Origin: Cylindrodendrum hubeiense
Taxonomy: Eukaryota; Ascomycota; Sordariomycetes; Hypocreales; Nectriaceae
NCBI GenBank assembly: GCA_014621425.1
Contig: JAANBB010000562.1
Location: 1 to 22,631, forward strand
Reading direction: 5' to 3'
Length of the DNA stretch: 22,631 nucleotides
Position numbers and translations under genes: made by a program. The notes beneath the pieces are model-generated. The model made no database searches, was not told the origin of the DNA, and saw nothing but the letters and a program-made list of their open reading frames with translations. Positions 1 through 8,437 of this stretch are shown here, in pieces. How positions within the stretch are numbered: position 1 is the first letter of the stretch; each line of letters begins with the position of its first letter.

Positions 1-725
1 GAGCGCGAGCGCCGGTGCGGCCGCCGCCGAGTCCCCCAACGGTCGAAACCATGTCGTCATCAAGGTTGGAATGGTCGGTGACGCCCAGATCGGAAAGACC
101 TCCCTGATGGTCAAGTACGTCGAGGGCAGCTGGGATGAAGACTACATCCAGACCCTCGGCGTCAACTTTATGGAAAAGACAATCTCTATTCGCAACACCG
201 AAATCACATTTTCCATCTGGGATCTCGGTGGCCAACGCGAGTTCGTCAACATGCTGCCCCTCGTCTGCAACGACGCCGTCGCCATCCTCTTCATGTTCGA
301 CTTGACCCGCAAGAGCACCTTGAATAGCATCAAGGAGTGGTACCGACAGGGCCGGGGCTTCAACAAGACGGCCATTCCCATCCTCGTCGGCACAAAGTAT
401 GACCATTTCGTCAACTTCCCGCCCCAGGACCAAGAAGAGATTTCCAACCAGGTGCGTAGTTGTCCACGTGCAACCCTGTGCCCAAGCTAACGAGACAACA
501 GGCGAGGCGGTTTGCCAAAGCCATGAGGGCGGCGTTGATCTTTTCAAGTACCAGCCATAGTATCAACGTACAAAAGGTTTGCAACCCTGCAGATGCCTCA
601 GATTCCCACGTGCTCACCAGTTGCAGATCTTCAAGATTGTCCTATCCAAGGCATTCGACCTCAAATGCACGATTCCCGAGATCGAAAACGTCGGAGAGCC
701 CCTGCTGTTATACCAGTCTGTGTGA
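1..725 (+). CDS. spg1: Spg1/Tem1 septation GTPase, 5' end outside window
   Basis: Ras-superfamily GTPase that switches on the septation initiation/mitotic exit network at the spindle pole body. Exons visible are 1(2)-451, 502-576 and 627-725, with two 50-base introns: GTGCGT...GCTAAC...ACAACAG, and GTTTGC...GCTCACC...TTGCAG (a weak donor). Both introns are phase 0, giving 207 residues from the window edge to the TGA. G1 is [10 protein letters not shown]3 is WDLGGQRE, G4 is GTKYD (TKxD instead of NKxD, as I recall for Spg1) and G5 is around SSTSHSINV. The C-terminus around [10 protein letters not shown] lacks a CaaX box, as usual for Spg1/Tem1. The methionine at 71 lies inside the P-loop and is not the start; the frame runs open to the left edge through an Ala/Ser-rich stretch. 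The family call is firm; the symbol follows the fission yeast gene. Confidence 0.95.
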
Positions 726-1735
726 TGTTCCCTGTCGATCGACGACCCTTGACGTTTCGTTTAAATCGATTGAGTCGATCCTCTCCCAGAGCCAGCCAAC
801 CAAGGCTCAACTCTGGGACACCCAAAACGCCGTATCTTGGCCACGACTTATGTCACAATACCTGGGGAAACCCACGAACCCGTACCACACTACCTCACGC
901 CTCTCGCTGGCTGGACTGGAACAGCTACTGCAACAGAACAGGGATCAATCTGGACGGAAGCGCCAGAACTGGCTGGATCAATACTTGTCCAGTCAACTAG
1001 AAAGAAAGAAAATAGTAAACTTATTTGTACTCCACACCCGATTTCCCTTTGTCATACACACGCACATCACCTGGATTATCTACCCCATTCCCTACCACTT
1101 ACCCACTGCCTTTCTGCATTTGGCTGTCTTACTATACGATCACTTGAGAAGGACACGGCATAATTGAGAACCTCCCGCGGAGGATATTGGGACGTTCCGG
1201 CGCGCTGAGCTGCGCACTACATTCTGCGCCAGCCTGCGCGATGCTTCGGCTTTGCTATTTTCTGAGACGCCATGACGGATACTAAGAACGATTTGAAACA
1301 CAAGAACCCTTCATAATTGCTGGAATGTGTTGATTATTATTACCTCATCACCTTTTTTTCTTCCATCTCGACGACGAATGGGTCGGACGATATTGTATGC
1401 TTATCCCGGAATTTGGAGGAGACACAAGAGACGTAAAGATGAACCATGTTGATTAGAGAGGCAGACATGAACGAAAAGCAACGACGAGGATGGTTGCATA
1501 AAGTTATACATTTTCTACTGTGATTGTCCGAGCAGAAGTTTCTGCAACAAGAGACGATGAAAGTGTTCACAGCTCGGGGGGCGATAGTTGAGGTTAGGTT
1601 ACCGAAGTTGATTGCTAACTGCTTATAGACATCTGCTCTATTCTAAACCCAAACTCCCAACAAGGCCACCACTATTACAATTGTGCCTCTATTGAACCAC
1701 TATCTTAAAGTCACGTCCCTGTGCCTCGCTGCAAG
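726..1735. other. Convergent intergenic region after spg1
   Basis: This is the 3' flank shared by spg1 (+) and membrane gene A (-), which converge here. Open frames on the + strand between 460 and 1167 overlap the spg1 exons out of frame and lack recognisable content. A GC-rich patch near 1165-1260 contains a small CCTCCGCGGAGG-like palindrome. I see no RNA gene or domain. Confidence 0.5.
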
Positions 1736-2239
1736 TTAAATCCAGTTGTCCTCGGCCAGCCCCGCGCGTACCCGTTCCTCTGGCGTCATGGACTTTGGAT
1801 CTCTGCGAGTTTTGTGTCTCCTATCGCCAAGGTCGACCTCGTAAAACTCCCCGCCCGAGCGTGGGAGGCCTTGGTGTTCCTGGGACTTCTTTGGCCTGGT
1901 TACCGCTGCCGGCCTATTCTTCCTCTCTTGCTCGGCACGGAGCTCCGAGGCAATCTGCCGCGCCTCCTGCTCCGTCAACCGACAGCCTAGTTCTCCCCTC
2001 TCTGCGGCATCGATGTCGCCTTCATCGCCTTCATCCTTCTTAGACTTGCGTTTGCAACAGTTGCGAATGCTACCATCGTAGCCGCTGCACAGCAGAACTA
2101 CGACGAAGAAGAAGCAGAATACTAACACGAGGAAGATGATGACGGCCTGGTATGGGTGGCCACCCTTGGGGCGGTCGAGATTGTAATCCGGGGACCGGAC
2201 TTTGGACTGAGAGAAGGCGGTTGCGTTGGAGGGAATCAT
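1736..2239 (-). CDS. Membrane gene A: single-pass membrane protein of a local family
   Basis: A 167-residue protein that I do not recognise by name. A very hydrophobic helix spans about residues 30-51 (QAVIIFLVLV...), followed by cysteines at 51, 61 and 62 and a KRKSKK basic stretch, so the C-terminus is probably cytosolic and the cysteines could be palmitoylated (inference). There is no cleavable signal peptide. Residues 66-110 are charged and helix-like; then come NRPAA (108-112), LPRSGG (125-130) and the tail MTPEERVR (151-158), ending NWI. NRPAA, LPRSGG and the MTPxERxR tail recur in gene B, and the tail has the same 17-residue length in both. The start is the first ATG after a likely leader intron. 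Function unknown. Confidence 0.8.
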   Translation of the reverse strand: MIPSNATAFSQSKVRSPDYNLDRPKGGHPYQAVIIFLVLVFCFFFVVVLLCSGYDGSIRNCCKRKSKKDEGDEGDIDAAERGELGCRLTEQEARQIASELRAEQERKNRPAAVTRPKKSQEHQGLPRSGGEFYEVDLGDRRHKTRRDPKSMTPEERVRAGLAEDNWI

Positions 2240-2245
2240 GGCGAC

Positions 2246-2290
2246 CTAGGGTTGTGGTTAGTGACGGGTATTTGTTCAGTAGGGATTTAC
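2246..2290 (-). other. Probable leader intron of gene A
   Basis: On the minus strand GTAAAT opens and CACTAACC...CCCTAG closes a 45-base intron whose acceptor lies seven bases before the gene A ATG. Short leader introns placed just before the start codon are common in filamentous fungi. This would need transcript data to settle. Confidence 0.55.
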
Positions 2291-2381
2291 TTGAGTGATG
2301 TTGAGATCCTCGTGGAATCTCTGAATAAAGCAGTTGCTGCGTTGGGTTGAGTTGGGTTGGAGGTGGAGGGAATCGCCGAGG

Positions 2382-2390
2382 TAATATATA
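2382..2390 (-). promoter_or_regulatory. TATA-like element of gene A
   Basis: TATATATTA on the minus strand, about 145 bases before the gene A start codon and about 92 before the proposed leader-intron donor. A CT-rich stretch follows it, which is typical of fungal core promoters. Confidence 0.4.
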
Positions 2391-2872
2391 GTATTTGAAG
2401 CGGGCTGTTCGTGTCACATTTACTGGACAAGGGAAACTGAGTTGTCTCTTCACGTAACTGAGACGGTTGGTTGTACCAGCTCTTTGTTGTCTGGAACAGG
2501 CGCCAACGTAGGTCGTAGTGTTGGGCCAATTGATGGAACAAGACTCCTCGCGGCTGCGTAGCCTACCAATAGGAATCCAGATAGCCCGTGATTTTGGTAC
2601 ATCAGGTTTAAGTACAGTGGAATACATGAACTCTTTTGCAGAGTGAGATAATTAGGGATTCGTGGAATACATGGGGCAAAATGATACTTGACGGGGAATT
2701 CACACTAAATGAGGGTTCCAACAATATGGGAGCAGCACTTCACAGTAAACTCAGCAAGATGGCTAATTATTGCTTTAGACTCTACTCCATTCTATGACCT
2801 AAATCCCAGCATTGAAATAATAACTACGCGTCGTATTTGAACTCAACTTCCTTCGCATGTCCCTCTCTTAAC
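2391..2872. other. Intergenic: upstream of A, downstream of B
   Basis: Holds the distal promoter of gene A and the 3' flank of gene B, both on the minus strand. The part from about 2630 to 2860 is AT-rich and stop-dense. I see no further gene. Confidence 0.45.
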
Positions 2873-3143
2873 TCAAACCCGGCCAACTCCGTTCATCTTC
2901 ACCCTCAGACGCTCCTTGGGTGTCATATGATTGGCTTTTGCGCCTTGCGGAAGACTGGCAGTCTCATCGGGGGAGCTAAATGAATTCCGGAGAGGCCAGT
3001 TTTCGCTGTACCGCTTCAGCGTCTGTATTGGCCCGTGGCGAACGACGGCATCGCGCGGTGTGGTCGGGGCTGGCGAGGAGCTGACAACGCCGAGCTCAAT
3101 AGTTTCCATTTTGCCACCGGATCGAGGCAGGGTTCGGTTTCGC
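2873..3143 (-). pseudogene. Gene B C-terminal part in shifted frame
   Basis: This frame, +1 relative to the upstream part of B, encodes LPRSGG, then ExxELG, TPRD, a P-I-x-x-L-x6-W pattern, and the tail MTPKERLR ending 17 residues after the methionine. Gene A has LPRSGG at 125-130 and an MTPEERVR tail also 17 residues long; gene C has TPRD and the same P-L-x-x-L-x6-W spacing. Over LPRSGG, the nucleotide differences between A and B fall only at third codon positions of this frame, which argues that it was under protein selection. It could be read through a sequencing indel, a real frameshift mutation or, less likely, an unseen intron or recoding. Translation on its own from the ATG at 3109 (METIELG) is possible but unsupported. 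Confidence 0.6.
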
Positions 3144-3491
3144 GGCTGCTGGTCGATTCGCCATCTCCCGGTCGACGGCCAGCCGCAAATCTCGCTGCCA
3201 GGGCGTCTCATCCGCCTCCGGACCGCTCGCCTGGCCCTTCTCGGCGTCGTCGACGGGGTCTCTGCGTCTGTGGTACCATTTGGCGCCTGACTTCCGGCTC
3301 TTGGACGCCCGCTTCTCAGCCTCAGTCTTTTCGTCACGCATAGAATAGAAGAGGAGAATGATGAAAAGCAGAGCCAAGAAGACGAAGAAGGCTACCGTGA
3401 CGGGAATGAAGTATTTGGGGGTTTTGAACGAGCGGATACTCTGCCGGGAGAAGTGGTGCATGTGACTGCCGGCGGGGTTGTACGCAACCAT
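3096..3491 (-). CDS. Membrane gene B: single-pass membrane protein, open part before frame break
   Basis: As the sequence stands, this frame encodes 131 residues ending WQNGNY. A strong membrane helix spans about residues 28-49 (FIPVTVAFFVFLALLFIILLF), followed by a basic-acidic cytosolic stretch and NRPAA at 112-116, shared with gene A. After NRPAA the homology to A continues in the neighbouring frame (LPRSGG at 3130-3113, then on to 2873), so the WQNGNY end is probably a product of a one-base frame change between about 3143 and 3131. The ATG at 3491 is chosen because a TATA-like ATATAT at 3619-3624 sits where a longer non-ATG extension would begin. Function unknown. Confidence 0.65.
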   Translation of the reverse strand: MVAYNPAGSHMHHFSRQSIRSFKTPKYFIPVTVAFFVFLALLFIILLFYSMRDEKTEAEKRASKSRKSGAKWYHRRRDPVDDAEKGQASGPEADETPWQRDLRLAVDREMANRPAAAKPNPASIRWQNGNY

Positions 3492-3618
3492 GTTGACGAC
3501 CTGCGATGGTTGAATAGAGTGAGGGTTTAGGGAGTAGTTTCTCAGTTCAAGCTGATTTGAGTTGCCTGTCAACAAACAGGTGCTGCGTGTTTCGTGGAAC
3601 GGTGGGCATTTGGAGGGG

Positions 3619-3624
3619 ATATAT
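3619..3624 (-). promoter_or_regulatory. TATA-like element of gene B
   Basis: ATATAT about 130 bases before the gene B ATG, followed by a leader containing CCCTCCAAATG. It supports the start at 3491 over any upstream extension. Confidence 0.4.
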
Positions 3625-4410
3625 GGCACAGTGAATCAAAGCTCCCGTCACGCCCGTTTGTATGGCGCATCACCTGTTCGTAGAACTGCGGTGAGTGGTT
3701 CATTGTCAGCTCTTTGTTCAAACGGGCGTCAATGTGCTATCCTTTGAACAAAGGAATTGTGGTATTCTGTATTGCTTATGCTTTGTAGCTTGCATGAAGC
3801 ACAATACTTGTTCTTATGGTTTTGGAACGGTATTTCGGAGAAACATAGAAGAAGTTTCGGAGTATTGACCATGGATGGCGTAAGAGCGACGTAGAGTCAG
3901 CGTAACGACCAAGGGAACCACTCCATTATTGACTGGAACTTGGCGTCACTTCATTATAAGGAGAGAATTTGAATTATGAACTGGCTTCATGATGCATGAA
4001 TACGTTAAAATGCTGCTATTTACAATGAATTTGACTATTCGCTACAATTACAAAAGAAAGCACATGTGAATCCGCCACAACTCAAACTGGGGCCTGGTTA
4101 CCTGGGTTCTGACGAAGGATACAAAGAACTAAGTAGTACGTCCCTAATATTTAAGGAATGCATACCAAAGTATCATTGCAGGATCAGTAAATAGAGATCT
4201 GGTGAGACTACATGACAGACAACTGCTGACTGCCAAGAAGTGAAGGATCTCAAAATGCAGATATTCAATCCTCGTGGTTTGTAGTCAAGACAAGCTATTA
4301 TGAGCTAATTCGGAAGGCAGGGGGGGTCAAAAGTATACGAATAGGGCTCATTCCAAATTAATAGATGTATAAAAGGTCAGTTTTGCCATTTCTCGAGCTG
4401 CTGGATAGAC
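3625..4410. other. AT-rich intergenic region
   Basis: Upstream flank of gene B, running to the tRNA. It is more AT-rich than the rest of the window and full of stops in all frames. I see no coding pattern, tandem repeat or transposon end. Confidence 0.5.
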
Positions 4411-4415
4411 AAAAA
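4411..4415 (-). terminator. RNA polymerase III terminator of the tRNA
   Basis: On the minus strand the tRNA 3' end is followed within nine bases by a run of five T (A5 at 4411-4415 on the + strand), the usual Pol III stop. Confidence 0.75.
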
Positions 4416-4423
4416 GAAAGATG

Positions 4424-4508
4424 TGCCCCCAGGCGGAATTGAACCGCCGACCTTTGCATGCCTTGCAGATCATACAAGTGCAACGCTCTACCCCTAAGCT
4501 ATAAGGGC
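4424..4508 (-). tRNA. tRNA-Thr(UGU) with 13-base intron
   Basis: The minus strand folds into a full cloverleaf: acceptor GCCCTTA/TGGGGGC (with G-U pairs) and discriminator A at 4424; D arm GCTT/GAGC; anticodon stem TTGCA/TGCAA; T arm GGCGG-TTCAATT-CCGCC. The B box GGTTCAATTCC is perfect. The loop begins C-T-TGT-A, giving anticodon UGU (4476-4474). A normal 5-base variable loop requires removal of 13 bases at 4472-4460, right after position 37, where eukaryotic tRNA introns sit; the intron contains GCA, able to pair with the anticodon. The mature length is 72. The intron also carries a second copy of TGCAA, so an alternative stem is possible but would leave an abnormal variable arm. Confidence 0.85.
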
Positions 4509-4701
4509 CCGTCACTATGAATTACCAAGAGTGCCATTATAAACTGCCAAGGTCACTTATGGAACGGCTTGATCAACTCACACATGATTCATAGGAAATC
4601 TCGTCAAAATTATGTGAGTTGCCTACTGTTGATTACTCTGCCTACACTAGAAGTACTCGTGGTATTCGTGGCATTCGTGCCCTTCCGTTGTTGGGAGGAC
4701 T

Positions 4702-4977
4702 CTAAACCGCGTTTCTCCCGTCCTGACCATCTCTCACCTCAAGCTCAATATGCCCCTGCTCAACGTCCCGCTGGAGACGGCGGGCTTTGTAGGACTTGAC
4801 AGCGAGGTAGGTCAAGAAAGCCACAATAGGCATGCCAATCATGAAGCTGATGGAAACTATGGTACCAGTGGTGACGGCCTTCTCACCAGTGGTAACGCCG
4901 TGGCCGTTCTCGGGATTCTCATCGTGGTTTCGGAGGTGGAGAAGGGCGCGAGCGAGGGTAGAGGCGGCAGACTCCAT
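4702..4977 (-). CDS. Membrane gene D: small single-pass membrane protein
   Basis: A 91-residue protein that I do not recognise by name. One hydrophobic helix at about 38-60 (TIVSISFMIGMPIVAFLTYLA) is followed by a basic juxtamembrane segment KSYKARRLQRD and an acidic tail. FLT-x6-Y-x-A-R-x-[VL]-[KQ]-R is shared at identical spacing with gene C (FLT at 54-56, AR at 65-66 here). The start at 4977 is preferred over a longer extension because TATAAATA at 5089-5082 (minus strand) lies inside that extension. GTGAGT occurs in the leader near 5022, but I cannot find a suitable acceptor. The intervening tRNA is on the same strand. Function unknown. Confidence 0.7.
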   Translation of the reverse strand: MESAASTLARALLHLRNHDENPENGHGVTTGEKAVTTGTIVSISFMIGMPIVAFLTYLAVKSYKARRLQRDVEQGHIELEVRDGQDGRNAV

Positions 4978-5081
4978 GTTGAATAAGTTCCTTGTCGGTG
5001 ATTTCGGTTGGTAAGCACTCACTTTGTTGATGAAAAGTTTGAGATGAAGAGGTTGAGATGATCGTAGGGAGGAAAATAGGG

Positions 5082-5089
5082 TATTTATA
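5082..5089 (-). promoter_or_regulatory. TATA box of gene D
   Basis: TATAAATA on the minus strand, about 105 bases upstream of the gene D ATG and followed by a CT-rich leader. Confidence 0.5.
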
Positions 5090-5640
5090 ATTATGATGAG
5101 CTGCATGTTTTTTGAACAGATAAAACAGTTCCTTGAACATTTGGTATGCGTGACAGAGTCTAGAGGTACTTATCGATGTTGGTTTGGTAGTCCTGGCTCG
5201 AGTATGTGGGCGTTCATCGTTCGTGTTTTGAGAACAAACGGGGTTGGATAGGGAAGAGTGGATAACCGCCCAAAAACCCCCGAGTCACAGTAACTGTGAA
5301 TGAATTGCTCTTTTGGGTTGATGATAACCCACCCCCCCGGCTGAGCCTTGAAGAAAAAGGCTATAGTAGCTAAGACTCATGGAGATGCATAGGTGGTTGT
5401 GGTGTTCAGACCCTCTGGCATCAGTAGTTGTCTAAGGACTATGACCTTACAGCTATTTCTTTTGGCAAGTGGGACATCTACTCTGATTGGATCTACGGAG
5501 TTGTCTGCGGTTTGGCTACGACTCTGTAGTGACAACTGGTGATTCATTCCAACTCGCCTGAGAAATCGACGACTGGGTCTCAGATTGCAACCCTTCGCTG
5601 GATAACACGGCCGTGAATATTTGACATCCATTAACAGCAT
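5090..5640. other. Divergent promoter region between D and C
   Basis: Genes D (-) and C (+) point away from each other, so this stretch holds both upstream regions. A CAGTAACTG-type short palindrome lies near 5289, and C-runs near 5275 and 5333. A minus-strand open frame at 5516-5731 has plausible composition but no ATG. Confidence 0.45.
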
Positions 5641-5643
5641 GCG

Positions 5644-5649
5644 TATAAG
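5644..5649 (+). promoter_or_regulatory. TATA box of gene C
   Basis: TATAAG about 110 bases before the gene C ATG, matching the TATA-to-ATG distance of gene D on the other side of the shared promoter. Confidence 0.45.
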
Positions 5650-5756
5650 AGCCATGAGGTTCCTTAGTATCCAACTCTCCATCTAGAGATTGGGCGGCAT
5701 TTGGGAACTTGAGATCAAGCACCCAAGCACTCTACAATCAAAACCTCACATTCATC

Positions 5757-6149
5757 ATGGAGTCACATACACCAAACCCATACGTTCGCGCCGGTCAGGT
5801 CGTGCTCGGCATCGTTGTGCTGGGGTTCCTTACATCAGTCATCTGCGCAATATACCAGGCACGGCAGGTGAAACGCCGAGCCCACCAACATCTGAGGCCA
5901 CGATGCGAGCGAGAGGACGTCAAGACCGAACGTGGATGGGCCGAGCGACGAGAACACCCTTGGATGGACTCGATTCGTGCGCAGGAACGACCGCTAGAAG
6001 ACGACCTTGATCTCACCCCGAGAGACATTACGCCAAAAGAGCCGCCACGTGAGGAACCCGTGGTGCCGCTCACGGTGTTGGAGAGCATACAGTTTCGCTG
6101 GAAGAATGGCTATTGGGGGGGTTCTAAGGTGGAGGGAGTGGCGTCGTAG
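5757..6149 (+). CDS. Membrane gene C: single-pass membrane protein of a local family
   Basis: A 130-residue protein that I do not recognise by name. A short polar N-terminus precedes one helix at about 12-33 (AGQVVLGIVVLGFLTSVICAI), then a strongly basic segment YQARQVKRRAHQ, suggesting an N-out, C-in topology. FLT-x6-Y-x-A-R matches gene D. The cytosolic part has TPRD (87-90) and P104-L-x-x-L-x6-W115, which match the shifted-frame part of gene B. The ATG at 5757 is the first in this frame; upstream only a TTG codon extends the frame. The end RWKNGYWGG also resembles the out-of-frame end of B (RWQNGNY). Function unknown. Confidence 0.75.
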   Translation: MESHTPNPYVRAGQVVLGIVVLGFLTSVICAIYQARQVKRRAHQHLRPRCEREDVKTERGWAERREHPWMDSIRAQERPLEDDLDLTPRDITPKEPPREEPVVPLTVLESIQFRWKNGYWGGSKVEGVAS

Positions 6150-7623
6150 TTGACGGCGAAGGGATGTTTGGGCGTGACGGATACTGGGTCGGGGTGAGAC
6201 GGGAACTGGATCGGATAGACGAGACTGGATCGACGTCTAACTTTAAGAGATCGTAGTTATAGTCGGTAGCATCGACATGGCAACGGTGTATTGGGTGTCT
6301 CATGCTGATCGGTTGGACTGAAGTTATGTAGTTGCGCAACTCATCGCCCTCGAGCATCATCACAACAACTGGACCTGGAGTTACCAGAATCACAGCCAAA
6401 GACCAGAAAGTTGCAGAAACCGGCCGCAAGCCAAGAATTCACTCAAGAAAGACGTACCAGCCCTTCCTTCTTATAACCGCGTGCCATCCCGCCTATGCAC
6501 CTTTTCGACCCCTCCCACCACGACCGGAAGCTTCGGAACAAGATGTGATCTAGTGATCCACATCACCCACATCTACAGGACACCAGCCAACCCACCCACA
6601 CACCAGCTGCGTCTCTAGATTAAGATGAACAAATCAGATAAATCCAGCCGTCTCTAGCATTCCTGAATTGGAAGGGGCCGTATTGTTGGATCTCCGGGGC
6701 CCACACCACGCCTTTGTCTGCCGTACATGGTACCCAGTACACCGACACATCAGGTTCCAGTTTTCCTCCCCATGGATCAGCCCCGTTTCTGCAAGATCAG
6801 CGCTCTAATACCAGATCCGTCGCGTCCCTTGCAGATGTATTTCTAGCCGTGGGGAAAGGGATCCACGCTCAATCAGCCTGGAGATGTACTTGGAGATGTA
6901 CTTGGCGGCCTATTGAAACCGAACCCCAGCATCTCTCAAGACAAAACGTCATGCAACGCCGCAACGCAATGCAAAAGCAAGCAACACACCACATCACACA
7001 TGAACCAATAGCGAACCAGAGACACAATGTACTTTGAATGACGGGGAAGCAATATGCTCCCATCCGCTTTCCCCGCCCCAGGTAGTGGGAGCGAGGGTGT
7101 ATTTCATATTTCCTCTTTAGATGGACACCAAGAAAGTGGCTGTATCGTGACCCTTCTATGCCCATGGCAGGATAAAGAAAACGCAACTAGTATAAAAAAC
7201 CAGACAAACAAACGACAGACTCTGTTCTGTACTCCATAGTTCCGTTCCGAGATGAATGCCACAAAAGTGGAACAACTCCATTAACGCCCCATCATGATGT
7301 CAAAATCCAGTAGTGTTGCGCTCTTGACAAGTAAATAAAAAAGAGAGAAAGAAACAAGGCCCACGAATTACATGTACAAAATGGGGTCTGAATCTTGAGG
7401 CAGCGAGTCGACGAGTCCCTGGCGGGTGTAGCTGCTGCTGCTGCTATGTTGGTTGTTGCCAATAGGGGTATCTAGATATGCTGAAATTCGAAAAACAACG
7501 AAGGTTTGGTAGGTAGATGGGCGACTCGTCGAGGGAGTAGGTGTTGCCGGGAAGGCATTTTAGTGGGTGATTGAGGTGATGTGTAGGGGTGGAATGATGA
7601 CGCGATGGTGATGATCAGCGTCT
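6150..7623. other. Intergenic region between C and F
   Basis: Genes C (+) and F (-) converge here. Contents seen: a two-copy 12-base tandem repeat at 6880-6903 and a (GCT)5 run at 7431-7445. Small open frames on both strands are short, lack domains and mostly start with non-ATG codons. Unusually long (1.5 kb) for a convergent spacer. Confidence 0.45.
6880..6903. repeat. Two-copy 12-base tandem repeat
   Basis: Two exact adjacent copies of GGAGATGTACTT. Its AGATGTACT core recurs in inverse orientation in another two-copy 12-base tandem at 11330-11353. Confidence 0.8.
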
Positions 7624-8109
7624 TCATTTGCTGTTGTCGCCCCAGATGGGAGCGTTCAAAGGCTTGCTGATACCGAAGCCGACGCCGACGGCGATGCCGA
7701 CAATGAGAACGATCATCAGGACCTTGGCGATGATGCGGTTTCGAGGGCTGAGCTTGGTCAGGAAGGGGCACCATCCGCGCTGCTTCTTGGCGAGCTTGGC
7801 CTTTTGCTTCCAGTGCTCCTTGCCGGGCCAGACCTGGCACTCGCTCTTACTGACAGCAGGGTGAACCCTCAAGTTGTTGCTTGTGTCGGTGGTGGTGGCG
7901 GGAGCGATGGCCTCGATATCCGTGTCGAAGGGGTTGAGCTTGTCGGTGCGCGGCGTGTATGAAGCGCTGACCCTGGGAGACCCTTGAGGGGGCGTTTGGC
8001 AGGCGGTGGTGACGTTGGAGAGGGCAACCTTTTCGGGAATGGACATGGAGACGCCGGTGTCTAGGCTGGGGCCACTGGGGCGGTCCAGCTTCTCGTAGTT
8101 GGAGGGCAT
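7624..8109 (-). CDS. Gene F: tail-anchored membrane protein, function unknown
   Basis: A 161-residue protein with no signal peptide and a single hydrophobic helix near the C-terminus (about 127-147, AKVLMIVLIVGIAVGVGFGIS), followed by a short tail ending IWGDNSK. That layout fits a tail-anchored or type II membrane protein. The first 100 residues are Ser/Thr/Pro-rich and look disordered; TPRTDKLNPFDTDIEA (52-67) and WPGKEHWKQKAKLAKK (94-109) look like the conserved blocks. I have the impression that this is a widely conserved fungal hypothetical protein, but I cannot name it. It shares no motif with A-D. The start is the first ATG after a leader with its own intron. Confidence 0.85.
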   Translation of the reverse strand: MPSNYEKLDRPSGPSLDTGVSMSIPEKVALSNVTTACQTPPQGSPRVSASYTPRTDKLNPFDTDIEAIAPATTTDTSNNLRVHPAVSKSECQVWPGKEHWKQKAKLAKKQRGWCPFLTKLSPRNRIIAKVLMIVLIVGIAVGVGFGISKPLNAPIWGDNSK

Positions 8110-8250
8110 TGTGGATGGTTCAATTGGAGTCGATGTCGAGGAAAGGGGGTTGTGGTGTGGTTTTCGGCGCAGGGAGGATCGAGGCTGAAAAGCTGACGTA
8201 TTTAGGGGAAGTGAATCGAAATAGTATCGAAATCTGCGTCAGGCTCGATT

Positions 8251-8437
8251 CTGAAGGAAGAAGAGTCAGTATGGATTGAGGGAGGATGAGCGAGATGGCG
8301 AATGGCCAAATAGTGAGAGTAAAGACGATGATGGCTGGAAAGCATGTGCATTGGAGCTTGATGGGCGAGTGGGGCGAGCGCCACAGGCCAAACAAGAGGA
8401 CAATGCAAAGCCATGCTTGGCTATGCAATGGACGTAC
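8251..8437 (-). other. Probable leader intron of gene F
   Basis: On the minus strand GTACGT (from 8437) opens, and a branch-like ACTGAC followed by a pyrimidine tract and TTCAG (ending at 8251) closes, a 187-base intron in the 5' leader, about 140 bases before the ATG at 8109. All three signals match the coding introns of this window. Confidence 0.65.

Noticed and set aside
460..1167. 235-codon open frame on the + strand over the end of spg1
   Set aside because: It reads the spg1 exons and introns out of frame; the spliced spg1 frame explains the conservation, and no domain appears downstream.
3492..3629. N-terminal extension of gene B
   Set aside because: Begins with a non-ATG codon and overlaps the TATA-like element at 3619-3624; the ATG at 3491 gives a normal N-terminus.
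4978..5106. N-terminal extension of gene D that looks like a signal peptide
   Set aside because: The TATA box at 5082-5089 lies within it, so it is upstream of transcription; the ATG at 4977 is favoured.
5516..5731. Minus-strand open frame with gene-like composition upstream of C
   Set aside because: No ATG, bounded by stops on both sides, no splice site that would connect it to a neighbour, and it overlaps the gene C promoter.
6124..6429. Minus-strand 101-codon frame overlapping the end of gene C
   Set aside because: Non-ATG start, ends in a Pro run, and is antisense to coding sequence.
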